Positions 1 to 11,900 of a DNA stretch of 64,000 nt are shown piece after piece. Source of the DNA: Astragalus membranaceus (Eukaryota; Streptophyta; Magnoliopsida; Fabales; Fabaceae); contig CM076849.1 of NCBI GenBank assembly GCA_039519185.1, forward strand, positions 1,240,001 through 1,304,000, written 5' to 3'. The notes below the pieces were generated by a model. It had not been told where the DNA came from and ran no database searches. It saw nothing but the letters and a program-made list of their open reading frames with translations. Made by a program: the position numbers and the translations under genes. Numbering within the stretch: position 1 is the first letter of the stretch; every line of letters starts with the position of its first letter.

Positions 1-7
1 CATTGGC

Positions 8-520
8 GTGTTCTATCCAAATGGAGCTGGAAAATCTGGTCAGGAGGTGTATGGATATTCTGATGCAGATTGGTGTGGTGATAAAGCATATAGAAAGAGC
101 ACAGCTGCCTATGTTTTCATGTGTGGAAAGGCTCCAATATCTTGGAGCTCAAAGAAGGAGAGTGTGGTTGCACTATCATCTTGTGAAGCTGAATACATAG
201 TTGCTGCTATGTCTGCTTGTCACGCACAATGGCTTGATATGCTGCTCTGTGAACTGAGACTGAAGAACACTGATGCTATGAAACTGTTAGTGGACAACAA
301 ATCTGCCATAGACTTGGCAAAGCACCCAATTGCTCATGGTAGGAGCAAACATATTGAAACCAAGTTCCACTTTCTAAGAGATCAGGTGACAAAACTGAAG
401 TTAGAATACTGCAAATCAGAGGAGAACTTGGCAGACATGCTGACCAAGCCATTGAAAATCAATAGGTTTGAAGAGCTGAGAAGAAAGACTGGCTTGAAGA
501 ATGTATCTAGCTTGAATTAG
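8..520 (+). mobile_element. Ty1/copia polyprotein, RNase H C-terminus (partial)
   Basis: This is the last part of a copia Pol polyprotein, cut by the window start. The frame shows copia RNase H hallmarks: YSDADWCGD at the start, then ISWSSKKESVVALSSCEAEY, a DNKSAIDLAKHP block, HIETKFHFLRD and the closing ENLADMLTKPL. It ends in a TAG at 518-520 just before the purine-rich GGAGGTG and the 3' LTR. RNase H removes the RNA strand during reverse transcription. The visible part has no internal stop, so the insertion may be fairly young. Whether the upstream gag, integrase and RT are intact cannot be seen. Confidence 0.93.
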
Positions 521-526
521 GAGGTG

Positions 527-781
527 TGTTGATAATAATTCAAGTTAGAAGTTAATTGTAGTTTTACTGTCTAATATAGGTAAAATGTTAAGTTTTTACT
601 CATTGTAAATTTTACCTAGTGTACAAGTCAGCATCCATGTGGACTGCATTGACTATTCTATGTCCAATGTGTACAATGTATAAGCATACAAGTGTGATTG
701 AATAAAAGGGAGATGATCACCTTGATCACTCAACAATTTTTTCCCTAATTCTGTTTTCATTCTGTTAGGAACCGTTTTTCA
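527..781 (+). mobile_element. 3' LTR of the copia element
   Basis: The LTR starts with TGTTGATAATAATT directly after a short polypurine tract (GGAGGTG, 520-526) behind the polyprotein stop. An AATAAAA signal lies near 701-707. The right end is uncertain: CA dinucleotides at 758-759 or 780-781 are both possible. The 5' LTR is outside the window, so no TSD comparison is possible. Confidence 0.65.
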
Positions 782-873
782 TAACTGAGTGGGAGAGAGT
801 GCAAGAAACAGAAACTGTGTGTGTGTGTGTGCAAAAGCTAAAAGCAACAGTGGATGGGGGTTGCACAACCACG

Positions 874-1364
874 TAGGCATGGCAACGGGGCGGGGCGGGG
901 GCGGGTTTGGCATTCCCCGTCCCCGCCCCTACCTCTATCAGGGTCGGGTTTTGCATCCACCAACCCCATCCCAAACGGGGACGGGTTCCCCGCGGGTACC
1001 CGTTTCTGCCACAAATTTATAAGAAAAATAAATAAATATATATTTATAATAATTAATAAAATAAAATAATAATAATTATACAATGATAAAATAAAGTTAA
1101 AAGTATTAAAATAGATTTTTCTATAGGAAATAGATCAAAATTAAAAATAAACAAAATTTATGAAACAAAATGAATGAGTAAATATGCATGAAATAAAATA
1201 AAATAATTAATTTATGTTTTGTCGAGCGGGTTCGGGGCGGGGACGGGGTGGGTATTGACATCCCCGAACCCAAACCCGTCCCCGGTCAAAGCGGGTTTTC
1301 CCCATCAAACTCGGGGACGGGGTCGGGTGGGTACCCACGGGTTCGGGTTATGTTGCCATGCCTA
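874..1364. mobile_element. Non-autonomous hAT element (491 bp)
   Basis: The ends are perfect inverted repeats, TAGGCATGGCAAC at 874 and its complement ending at 1364. They are flanked by an identical 8-bp direct duplication CAACCACG (866-873 and 1365-1372), the TSD length of hAT transposons. GC-rich subterminal blocks (runs of CGGGG and CCCCG) surround an AT-rich core at about 1020-1215. There is no transposase frame, so movement would need a trans-acting hAT transposase. Short frames over this stretch are composition artefacts. Confidence 0.93.
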
Positions 1365-1372
1365 CAACCACG

Positions 1373-1743
1373 AAGCCTACACGACCCAATCCGCACAATT
1401 AGAACCTAATAAATCAAAATAGCACAATCACGATATCAAAGGACCCAATACTCACAATCAGAACCAGAGAGAACAAAGTGGTACAAACCGTACAATTAAT
1501 GTGATATCAAGAGGACCAAAAGTACATAATCCAATTTGTTTACTCAACACACCTGTATTTGACCAAAAACATGTGTATTAGATCAAACATAAATAATGAA
1601 TATGCATTTCGGATGTCTTTGCAATTACACAAAAAAGTAAAGAAATAGACAACACCAGCAATAAGATTCACACCATCATTAAACCTTGAAACCTTATCTA
1701 TCAAACCCAAACAAATCATTATACAAAAGTGATTTACCTCATA
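1373..1743. other. Intergenic / 3' flank of the receptor kinase gene
   Basis: AT-rich sequence between the hAT element and the kinase stop codon. It should contain the 3'UTR of the minus-strand kinase gene. No other gene, repeat or RNA was recognised. Confidence 0.5.
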
Positions 1744-4700
1744 TTATCGAGGGAAAAGTGATGTAGAATTACTAGTTAATTGACTTGAACTCGAATCTGT
1801 TATGTTTAACTTCATTCCCATATCCATGGAAAATGCTGGTTCTCGAGGAAGCGGCAATTCAACTAAAAGACTACTAAGATATGAAACAACTTGTGCCATT
1901 GTAGGTCTATCATCTGGATTTTCTTGAACACATAATAAACCAAGTTGAATGCATTTAACAACTTCACCATGAGTAAACATGTCCTTTAGATTGGGGTCCA
2001 ATATTTGTAATGGCGTTTGATTCCTCCATTGTCTCCAAGTCTGCAAGAATTTCTTTGATTAGGTAACTAAATTATTTATTCCCACATTAGGTATGATTAC
2101 AAATGTTAGATATCATGAACAGAAAAAATTATCATATTTTAATACTCACAATGCTTAGGAGGTCTTCAAAATCGTGTGATTCAATAGGACGAGTATTCCT
2201 CTTTGCACTTATGATCTCAAGAATTATGACTCCAAAACTGAATACATCTGACTTCTCAGAAAATTGTCCATGCATTGCATATTCGGGAGACATATAACCA
2301 CTATAAAAATTGTATTAATATCACAACCTTAGCTATAATATACAAATACAACGTACTATCATTTAACTTTAACAGATGTAGGCTTTATAAAAACTAATAT
2401 AGATATTTTTAGCTAAATTAGCTAATTTTATAAGCTAATATCAAATATATATATATATAAAGTTAGCTAAATTTGCCAAAAGAAAAATTCAACATAGCTA
2501 AAAAGCATGTGAAGTGAAAAGAACAAAAGTTGGAATTTCATTGATCATGTCCTCGATCTGATGGGTTTTGGTATTGTTTGGAGAAAGTGGATGAGGAGTT
2601 GCTTATCGACCGCCTCTATATCCATCCTTGTGAATGGATCCCCCACCGCGCCCTTCAAAATGGAGAGGGGCCTCCGGCAAGGCGACCCGCTATCCCCATT
2701 CCTTTTTGTGCTATCTGCAGAAATGTTCAATGTCCTAATGAATCGTGCGGTGGACTTGGGCCTTTTTGAATGTTTAAAAGTCGGATCACATGGTGTTTGT
2801 GTCTCTCACCTACAATTTGCAGATGACACCCTAATATTTTGTCCCGCCAAGACAAAATGGTTGCTTAACTTGAGGAGGATTATGGATTGTTTTCAACTGC
2901 TTTCGGGTCTCAAGGTCAACTTAGCTAAATCGGGCTTGATTGTGATTGGGAGGTCAGAATCTTGGGGCCAGAACATGGCTAGTAGACTGGGCTGTCAGGT
3001 GGTCAAACTTCCAACAAGATATTTGGGGGTCCCACTAGGCACTAACCCAAACAAACTGTCAACGTGGGAACCAGTGCTCTCTAGAATCCACCAAAGGTTG
3101 GCCGCCTGGAAAGCAAAACTCCTTTCCAAAGCGGGCAGGCTTATGCTGATCAAGTCAGTACTCAATAGCCTCCCCTTGTACTTCACGAGTCTTTATAGGA
3201 TACCCCAAGGGGTAGTCAAAAAGATTATTCAGAAGCAGCGCCAATTCTTTTGGCAAGGAAGTGGTAAGGGTAAAGGCATTCCGCTTATCAAATGGTCTGT
3301 CATCCAGAAACCAAAGCATCTTGGGGACCTTGGGGTTGATAACCCAACTATCAAGAATGCGGGTCTTCTATTTAAGTGGTGGTGGCGCTTCTCTGAGGAA
3401 GGTAACTCTATGTGGAAACGCATTATGTGCTCCATCCACCACTTTGACCCTGACTTGGCGATCGTCAACCAACAAGACAAAGGGATCAAAGGCAGCTTAT
3501 GGAGAAATATTTCAAAGGTTGCCTCATGGGATGAGAAGATACATGAGGTGATCTCTGAAGGTTGGTGCAAAAGGGTGGAAGATGGGAAAAGTACTAAATT
3601 CTGGCAGGAAACTTGGATTGGCTCCCTCCCGCTGAGATACAAATTCCCAAGACTGTACAAGATATCCCTACAGCAAGAAGAATATGTAGCTAAAATGGGG
3701 TTCTGGGATGGTCTCCAATGGCAATGGAACCTTGTGTGGAGAAGAAGCTTATTCCAATGGGAAGTAGAGCAGCTTGACTCGCTATTGGCTAGTCTCAAAG
3801 ATGTGCATCTCTCCCAACTTTCCAATGACACAACTTGGTGGCACTTCAACACAAAGGGAGAGTTTTCAATTAAGTCCTTCACCAGGGCATGGTGGACTAA
3901 GAATGTCGGTAACAACGGTAGAGGTATGATTTGGAAATGCCTTGCACCACCCAGAGCTGAATTGCTCGTGTGGTTTGTCCTTCAAGGCAAATTGAACACA
4001 AGGAACAAATTGAGGAAGTTGAATTTAATAGGTTGACCAAGCTAATTGCCCTTTCCGTAATTTGGAGGAAGAATCAATCCAACACCTCTTTCTACATTGT
4101 CATTTCTCGTGGAGGCTTTGGGTTGGAATCATGGAGTGGTGGAACATACAAGCCCCAATTACTGAATCATGCGATGTTGGATGAATGCATGGTGTGGGTC
4201 AATTGAAGGCTCCTTCCGGAGGAAGCTGTGGGTCTCATTGCTTTACGTGGTCTTTTGGTCCATCTGGAATATTCGAAATAGAATGGTTTTTGATAAAGTA
4301 GCAATGGATTGGGCCCATGAGCTTTATCAAGTAAAATTAAGGCTGGGCTTTTGGATGAAAGGATGGGAACCGGACTGGCCATACAAACCGGGTGATCTGA
4401 TTTGCAATCTAGAAGGGGTGTCTTTGTGGAAAAAAGCTCTCAAGCCAAAGATAAGTTCAGGTTGGGAGCCACCACCCTTAAAATCTTGGAAATGGAATGT
4501 AGATGGTTCTGCAAGAGGAAAGCCGGGACCGGCTGACATTGGTGGGGGGTTGCATGATGATAGGGGGCGAACCCTAGCCAAGTTCGCTGCCTCTGTGGGG
4601 GGTAAGAGACTCTAACGAAGCGGAATTCCTTGCGATCGTCACTGCGCTTGAGATATCGTTAGATAGGGAGTGGCTAAAGCGGGGTCGCCTAATAGTGGAA

Positions 4701-7700
4701 TCTGACTCCAGAGTAGCGATTTGTTGGGCAAAAACCACATGCCCTTGGAAGCTACGTTTTTATGGAAATAAATTGAGGACCTTCTCGTGTTGTTGAGGAA
4801 TGTGTCCCTTACTCATAAAAATAGAGAATCTAATGAGATTGTCGATAGCCTCGCTAAGGAGGGTTCATGTATGGAAGGTTCTTGGGTGAGGTGGCTTGAT
4901 CAAGACCTTGGATGTGATGCCGTAGGTGTTGTGACTCATTAAGATAATTTCCATTGGCTATAGATACCTTACGAGGATGATGGATATTTGTGTCTCTTGG
5001 TGTTGTTTTGGCTGACGGGGTTTCACTATGTTGGATGGCTCATGTGCTTACTTTCCTTGGTGTTTCCTCTATTCTTCCAATTGCTTCGCGTAGCCAACTG
5101 AAATTATTTTCATCTCCTTGCTTTTGCCTCAGCATCCTTGCTTCCCTTAGGCTTGTATATTTGTTGCTTGCTTGTTTGGTGTTTTGTTTCTTCCTTGCAG
5201 GAATTTTCTTTCGCTAGGAGCAATCAGGTGTTGCTTCTATTAAGGAGTGGTGACAACAATTATCAGGTTATAGTGAAGTGCTGAATTTATCACTAAGAAG
5301 TGTGTCAGTAGCTAGGATCACCTTGGTGTTTTGGTTCATTGGAGCATTGGGGCTTTGATGCCATATAGGATATATAACTGTTGCAGCATCCTGTCAGTGT
5401 AGTCTTTGTTAGCTAGGATCACCTTTCCAAGTCTTAATTTTCTTCAATCCTATGTTTGTTTGTAAAACTCAATTTTGTTTTTTGGTGTAGCCTCTCCTCC
5501 TTTGCGGAGAGCATAGATACTTTCGTTGTACTCTTTTATCTAGCTTTGTAGCAAATGATAGCGTGTCCTCTACAACCCTTCATAGAAGGTGGGTAGAGCT
5601 GTTTCACGGTGATGCTCAAGCTAGATTATTTTAATGAAATTCTACTTATCAAAAAAAAAAGTGAAAAGAACAATATAAATGTTATAGCATCTATAAAAAA
5701 TTGTGTTTTAAAGTATACATAACAGAAGATGTTAAGTTTTTCGGTAAAAAAAAAAAGATGTTAAATTTAACTTAGTATACATACACTAAGGAAACACTAA
5801 TGATTGAACTGCATCTATTTACGAGTTTTGTGCATAAGATGTTTATCTGTGATTAAAATATTATATAGCTCTTTTTGAAACTCATTTATTTGGGACATGA
5901 AAATACATTTTATCTTTGCCATATAATTTATTTTGAAAGAAACAATTGATAAGAATGATAATTTAAACAAAAAAAAAATACTTACTATGTTCCAACGATT
6001 CTGTTAGTATTTTCTTGTTCTTGATCAATTGCAATTATTCTTGCCATACCAAAATCTGATATTTTGGGGTTCATATTGTCATCTAACAATATATTGCTAG
6101 GTTTGAGATCTCGATGTATAACTTTAAGTCGTGAGTGCTCATGTAAGTAAAACATCCCCTGTGCTATTCCTCCAATAATTTTATAGCGCTCAAACCAGTG
6201 TAACACCCTTTGCTTATGGGAATCTACAAATTCATCAGAAGCCACTTAGGTGAGAAAATGTAAGAATAATATTTTCTTAATGACAATATGATTGAGATTT
6301 CATAAACGAATATCTCACACTTTTCAAAACAAATATGTCAAACTCCAATGAAAGTAAAGATGGGATCATATATAGGTTCCTTACCAAATAGAAAGTAATC
6401 AAGGCTCTTATTTGGCACATATTCATATATAAGTAGTTTCTCCCGCTGTTCCAAGCAGAATCCTAATAAAGTCACCAAATTGCGATGTTGAAGTTTGGCT
6501 ATTAATAAAATTTCATTTTTAAATTCTACTGATCCTTGTCCCGAACTTCTTGAAAGTTTCTTTACTGCAATTTGTTGTCCATCTGAGAGAACACCCTGAA
6601 ATAATAACTTGTTGGTTAAGTATGAAAATGCAAATGTGTATGTGTATATATATATATGCCTTAATTTCATTGGGGTTACCTGGTAAACAACACCAAATCC
6701 TCCCTTGCCTATCTCGTTCTCTTGTGAAAATTTGTTTGTGGCAACTTCAATTGTAGCCAAACTGAATTGTAATGACTCCAAAGTTTCAAGTTCATCCCCA
6801 ACTAAACAAATATTTAAAAGTAAGCATACAAAATACCACAAATTATCTAAACAGGGAAACACAGACATGATTAATTATTTGTAAATTTTCCTTAATTCAC
6901 TTACAATTTTCCTTTAGAATTGTCCTGCGTTTATGCCTCGATCTTCTTCTTTTGCAATAGCAAACTAAAAATGAAAATAGTACCGAAACAAAAGCCACGG
7001 AAACAATGATGACAACCGTTCTAATTTTATTTTTCCCTGCATAGTAATAATATTCGAGGTAAATAAATTATGGTTCTGTCAAAAAAACCAAAAGAATTTG
7101 ATTAAAAACATATCTCAATTATTCTTTTTTTTTTCAACAACATATCAAGTATTCTAACGTATATTGTTTGCTAGAATTTAGAGTTCTATTGATGATGATG
7201 ATCCACGAAATTTAATATTAAAATGATCTAAACAGAGTAATTGAATATTAAAATGATGTAAACATTATTATTACCTGAAGAAGATGAGGATTGAGGCGTC
7301 CCGGTAACAAGAGAGTAAAACGGGTAGAGTTCGTATCTGAGAGTACAGGAAGCAAGAAGAGCAGTTGCACCTCGTTGACCGCTGCAACACAGTGGAAGAG
7401 TTCCCATCGCGTTTCTCAAGCAAATCTCACACTGACCATTGGTTAAATCAGTGGTGCACTGCCCCAACCCATACACCTTCTGAGAACTCGTCAACTCCAC
7501 TTCCCCCGTCGCAAACTTCTTCGCCGATGCTGAATTCGCAGCCTCCGTTGCCACCTGACTCAACAACCCGAACACTGATTGATTAAACCGTTGAAAGTCA
7601 ACGCCAGAGATGTTTTTACCGTCTTTTTGATTCATTCGGGGTTCGATGCTATAGTACCTAAAATACTTATTGGTGTAACGCAACAAACACTTATCGTACC

Positions 7701-8055
7701 AGATAACGGCCTCCGTTTGATTAGGACAACGGCGTTTGATCTCTTTGACGGCGTCGGTTACGCAGTTTTCGCAGGAGGTGGTGTTGATGTCTCCACGGCA
7801 GAGAAACAAACCGTTGACTGCGTCGGTTGTTCCAAAACCCATGATGGTTGAGTAGTAACCGTCTTGTTGTTGGGAGGCGTTGGTGGAGAGAGAATAAAGG
7901 AGGACATTGAGATTGGTACCTAGTCTGCTGTCGGGTGCGTATGTCGCGTTGTCGTTGCAGTAAGAGCCTATGTAAACGGAAGAAGATACTTGTTGTGTTG
8001 CTAAACATAGCAACGCAAACAGGGAGAGGGAGGAAAGTGCTTTTGAGGTAACCAT
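1744..8055 (-). CDS. Cysteine-rich receptor-like protein kinase (DUF26, CRK), 7 exons
   Basis: A plasma-membrane receptor-like Ser/Thr kinase of the CRK family. Proposed exons in transcript order are 8055-7275, 7036-6905, 6801-6680, 6595-6385, 6223-5986, 2300-2150 and 2040-1744. They total 1,932 nt, exactly 644 codons (643 aa plus stop), and all borders are GT-AG. Residues 1-25 form a signal peptide. Two DUF26 (Gnk2) domains carry the C-X8-C-X2-C motif at C86/C95/C98 and C200/C209/C212. A membrane helix lies at about 268-288, followed by KRRR. The kinase has GKGGFGVVY, the AVKK lysine, HRDLKPSN, DFGMAR, SPEYAM and the C-lobe arginine block DDRPTM, so it looks catalytically competent and of the RD type. 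Exon sizes 211, 238 and 151 are typical of the family. Intron 5 is about 3.7 kb because a LINE has inserted in it. CRKs usually respond to pathogens and oxidative stress; the ligand is unknown. Confidence 0.93.
2527..5660 (+). mobile_element. 5'-truncated L1-type LINE inside CRK intron 5
   Basis: A non-LTR retrotransposon flanked by an identical 13-bp direct repeat GTGAAAAGAACAA (2514-2526 and 5661-5673) and ending in an A10 tail at 5651-5660. Its open frame begins within the reverse transcriptase at the truncation point and runs to the stop at 4034-4036. It contains the GLRQGDPLSPFLF and FADDTLIF motifs, then a zf-RVT-like region. Frameshifts follow, and an RNase H region is visible in pieces at about 4490-4730 (DGSARGKPGP, NEAEF, ESDS). 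Its 3' UTR covers about 4930-5650. Truncation and disrupted frames make it dead. It is antisense to the host gene and lies wholly within an intron. Confidence 0.95.
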
Positions 8056-9660
8056 CTTTTTGTTTTCTTTTTGGTCGTCTTCTTTGATCTAAATGGATTA
8101 ATGGAGGATGGATACATTAACACAAATGTCTTTTTGATTTGAGACATTTATGTTTGACCCGGCAATGATAAACTATTGAGCCCCAAGAATTTTATACCAA
8201 AGTTGAAAAACTGCAGCTGTCAAAATGAGACATGTCATCTTTTGTTGATTTCTTGCATTCTCCTAGAGTGTGTTTCGACGAGACAATTTTTTAAGGTAAT
8301 GTAATTCAAAAGGATTCAAATATTTTAAGACTAACTTGTTTGCCTCTCTCTCTCTCTACTTGTTGGAACACACTAGAAATATTCTACGGTGCAAACAGCA
8401 ATAGGTCCAATCGATTAAAAACAATTTAGTGCATTTCAACAAAAACGGAAAGAGGTTAGCTTGTTTTTTTGCTGAATTAACTTGTTTTTTGTTTTTTATG
8501 TCATGATCAGACATATATTAATGTGAAGTCTCGACTTAACGTAACTTGTATCAAATGCGATAATATGTTTATCAAAAGAAATTGCAATATTGTCAACAAA
8601 AAAAATAGCGCTAATTCCAAATTTATATTTTTTTTGTGTGTGAGTTACAAATAAAAAGGAAAAGAAAAAAGACCGAACAAGACACAATTACGCAGGGGCC
8701 AAGCACAGCACGTCAAACTTCAGGCATGACCACTAGCAACAGGGAAAAAATCCTTTCCACGGGGTTCTTTCCAAAAAAACTGCTATGTTACATTGTTTAT
8801 CCTCCTCTCTCTCCCTCTCACACAAACACATAGAGAGTGTGTGAGAGAGAGATTTATGATTAAAAAATTATATTTAAAAAAAGGCCGGCCAAATGCTTTA
8901 CATTATTTATAGTCGATAATTAAAGCTACCAAATGATTATTAGCAGTTGTAGTGACATATAGTTTGATTTATGATAGGAGGTCTCTTGGAGAAATTGGAT
9001 ATCATCTATATGCATTCATTAAAGTAAGGTGACTTAGCTCACGACTTACATTTTTAAAGATGTAAAAAAATGGCCTTTATTAGGGATTGGAGGGAACTGA
9101 ATATATAACATTTACTCTTCATACAGAGAATTAAAAAAATGCAACTAGCACATGCAGCAGGAATTAAAAAGCATATAAACCTTGGAACAAGTAAAATAGA
9201 TGTGGCCAATCATGTTCACTAATACAAGAGTATTTAACAGCTGCAAATATAGTTTTTTGAAACTCTGCAAACATAGTAACAGAGAAAGGAAATGGAACTA
9301 TCCATTGACTTAAATTCACAGTGCTGTGGCTGAATCTACCTAATGCTGGAACCAGCTTGTCAACTGTCACCCCATGACTCTTCTGGTGCAATAGCTTAGA
9401 CTTCTTAGAAAAGAATTGAGAGACTTTTGTCGCCCCTTTTTCTAATTTGGATTCTATTAACTATCAAATTGTGTAGTATTAATGTAAACTCTTAAGTACA
9501 GTTATGTGACTCTGATTTGCTAGACTGCCAATGTAATATCCAGGGAAGGAGATTTTTCTCACTTATGAGGTGGGATTTTAATACTTGCACTGATTTTTAT
9601 CAATTATGAGTGTTTAGTGCTTGATTGTATGACCATTTTTTGGCATTGTTGTGACTTGTG
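8056..9660. other. Intergenic, includes the CRK promoter
   Basis: This lies upstream of the minus-strand CRK start. It should hold the CRK promoter and 5'UTR, but no TATA box was assigned with confidence. Short CT/GA microsatellites occur at about 8345-8360 and 8804-8850. No convincing gene, RNA or bounded mobile element was seen. Confidence 0.5.
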
Positions 9661-9663
9661 AGT

Positions 9664-9962
9664 CTTTGGTAAACCATTTTTGGAAGTAAAAACTGGTTTT
9701 CAGAAATGGTAAACCATTTTCTGGTAAAAAAATGGGTTTCAAAAACGGTAAACCATTTTTTCAAAAGCAAAAACCGGTTTGCAAACGGTAAACCGTTTTC
9801 CTAAACAAAACCGGTTCCGAACCGGTTCCGAACCGGTTTTGAACCAGTTTGAAAACACGAACTGGTTTAGAACTGGTTTATGCAGAAATGGTAAACCAGA
9901 ATTGGATTTTAAAGAGGTATGGTGTGGTGTGGTATGGTTTTTGTACCATGCACACCCCTACA
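9664..9962. repeat. hAT-like remnant rich in AACCGGTT / GGTAAACC motifs
   Basis: About 300 bp of repeated short motifs: GGTAAACCATTTT several times, then AACCGGTTCCG units and AACTGGTTT variants. The stretch closes with ACCATGCACACCCCTA at 9946-9961, which resembles a common plant hAT terminal inverted repeat read inward. No matching left terminus or 8-bp TSD was found, so the left end is probably lost. Confidence 0.5.
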
Positions 9963-10546
9963 AGCAGGTTCAAAGCAACTGTCAAAGGAATCGATCGTTT
10001 TTGGATATTAAATGAAGATATATATGGGCATTCTTCATATCTAAACTATGCAGTTGTGACATGAAGCAATATTGATCAATTACATAGCTATTCAATTGTC
10101 AAATGATTGCTGCATGAGGTAATGATTGTTCAGCTCCTTTAGCTCTTAATAATTTGGTCTATTCGCTTCATAAGTAGCATTGTGTTGTCCTTATAGGTCC
10201 TTAAACTCATTTGGAATATCTTGGCTAATAGGTGGAGATGGTGTTTTTTTAAGTAAATATTTGTAGACTTTGAAATTTGCCATGTGTAATTGTGGTTCAA
10301 GGTTTATTTTGCCTTGAAACAGCCCAAGATTTCTTTTGTTACTGGGTGTTCTGTTGTACTGCTTAAGACCATGATGGTAGTAGTCTACAAGATGAATAGG
10401 AAAAATGACAAGATGCTGGAGGAGGAGAAATGTCCTGATTAGCCATTGAAACAAAAGATGTTTATCCTAAAACTTCAATCAGAACTTCAGAAAATCAATG
10501 AACATAAATTTTGGATCCAACCTCAAAGGGTTAAATTGTTTCAATG
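9963..10546. other. Intergenic, nothing recognised
   Basis: AT-rich sequence between the hAT remnant and the Mutator-like element. Two small frames on either strand have no recognisable domains. Confidence 0.4.
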
Positions 10547-10555
10547 TATATTATA

Positions 10556-11584
10556 GGCTAAATAACACTTTTGGTCTTTTATCTTTGCTCCAGATTTCAC
10601 TTTGGTCCTTTATCTTTTTTTTTGGTCCGTTTTGGTCCTTTATCTTTCATTTTCGTTTCACTTTGGTCCTTTATCTTTTTTTTGTCCGTTTTGGTCCTTT
10701 ATGTTTCATTTTCGTTTCATTTTGGTCCCTCACGTTATTATTTAATTTAATTAAAACATTAAAACAATTAAAACAATTAAAACAAAATTATTTTAAAACA
10801 ATTAAAACAATTTTTTGGTCTCCCACCGTGAACCCCCCCCCCCCAACCGTGAACCCCTCCCCCTCACCGTGAGCCACCAACAACCACCACCCATACTCCC
10901 CCCCACTCGATCTGGATCTCCCTCACCGTGAACGAAACTGGTGCGCACCTCCCCCCTCGATCTGGATCTGGATCTGAACGGCGAGAGAGGGAGAGGAGAG
11001 CGACGAGAGAGGGAGAGCGACGAGAGAGGGGTGCGCAGAGAGAGAGAGGGAAAATGAGGGGTGAGGTGCGACGAGAGAGGGAGAGCGACGAGAGAGGGAG
11101 ATCGACGAGAGAGGGGTGCGCAGAGAGAGAGGGAAAACGAGGGGGGGAGGTGCGACGAGAGAGGGAGAGCGACGAGAGAGGGGTGCGCAGAGAGAGAGGG
11201 AAAACGAGGGGCGGAGGTGCGCAGAGAGAGGGAAAACGATGGGGGAGGTGCGCAGATCTGGGTTTGGGAGGTGGTGGTGGACGGTGGTGGGTGGTGGTGG
11301 GTGGTGGTGGACGGTGGGGGGGGGGGTTTATGTTTTATTTTTTTAATTGTTTTAATTGTTTCAATTGTTTTAATTGTTTTAATATTTTAATTGAATTAAA
11401 TAATAACGTGATGGACCAAAATGAAACGAAAATGAAACATAAAGGACCAAAACGGACAAAAAAAAGATAAATGACCAAAGTGAAACGAAAATGAAAGATA
11501 AAGGACCAAAACGGACCAAAAAAAAGATAAAGGACCAAAATGAAATCTGGAGCAAAGATAAAGGACCAAAAGTGCTATTTAGCC
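10556..11584. mobile_element. Non-autonomous Mutator-like element (1,029 bp) with long TIRs
   Basis: The termini GGCTAAATAACACTTTTGGTC (10556) and its near-complement ending in TTTAGCC (11584) extend into inverted repeats of roughly 240-280 bp. These are built from TTTGGTCC(T)TTTATCTTT units and then AATTAAAAC units. An identical 9-bp duplication TATATTATA flanks both sides (10547-10555 and 11585-11593), which fixes the superfamily as Mutator. The core (10830-11330) is compositionally unlike the arms, with C and G homopolymers and GAGA-rich tandem repeats. There is no transposase. The open frame over the core at 10928-11470 is low-complexity and probably not a gene. Confidence 0.93.
11030..11250. 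repeat. GAGA/CGACGAG minisatellite inside the Mutator-like element
   Basis: Roughly three and a half copies of a unit near 65-70 bp, built from GACGAGAGAGGGAGAGC, GTGCGCAGAGAGAGAGGG and AAAACGAGGGG blocks. The copies differ by small block deletions, as in replication slippage. It is followed by TGG-rich repeats at 11268-11320. Confidence 0.75.
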
Positions 11585-11800
11585 TATATTATATGATCAA
11601 AATGCTCCAAATGATGTACATACTTTCCCACCTGAGTCTATGACCATGTGTGAACACATCTCTATAGCTGTCCTTTCCCACCTCTCTCTGAGTCTATTCT
11701 TGGAGGACAAGAGAAAATATTTGAATAACCTCATCATATGCATCTGATGCAGTGCAAATAGCTTGAGAACACTATGAGAAACTGGAGCAGCTATATAGTG

Positions 11801-11900
11801 CCATAGAAGCATTTCCAATCAGTTAGACCATTGGAGAACACTATACAATACCATAGAAGCATTTCCAATCAGTTAGACCATTGGAGAACACTGTATTTTG
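11801..11900. repeat. 50-bp tandem duplication
   Basis: Two adjacent 50-bp copies, 11801-11850 and 11851-11900, both starting CCATAGAAGCATTTCC. They are identical for about the first 42 bases and diverge only at the end. It lies in non-coding sequence. Confidence 0.9.

Noticed and set aside
3229..3915. 228-aa minus-strand frame
   Set aside because: It is the antisense shadow of the LINE reverse transcriptase.
9164..9391. 75-aa minus-strand frame
   Set aside because: No recognisable domain, no splice or promoter context, and length expected by chance in AT-rich DNA.
10928..11470. 180-aa Arg/Glu-rich frame
   Set aside because: It is a translation of the GAGA minisatellite in the Mutator-like element, and several frames are open at once.
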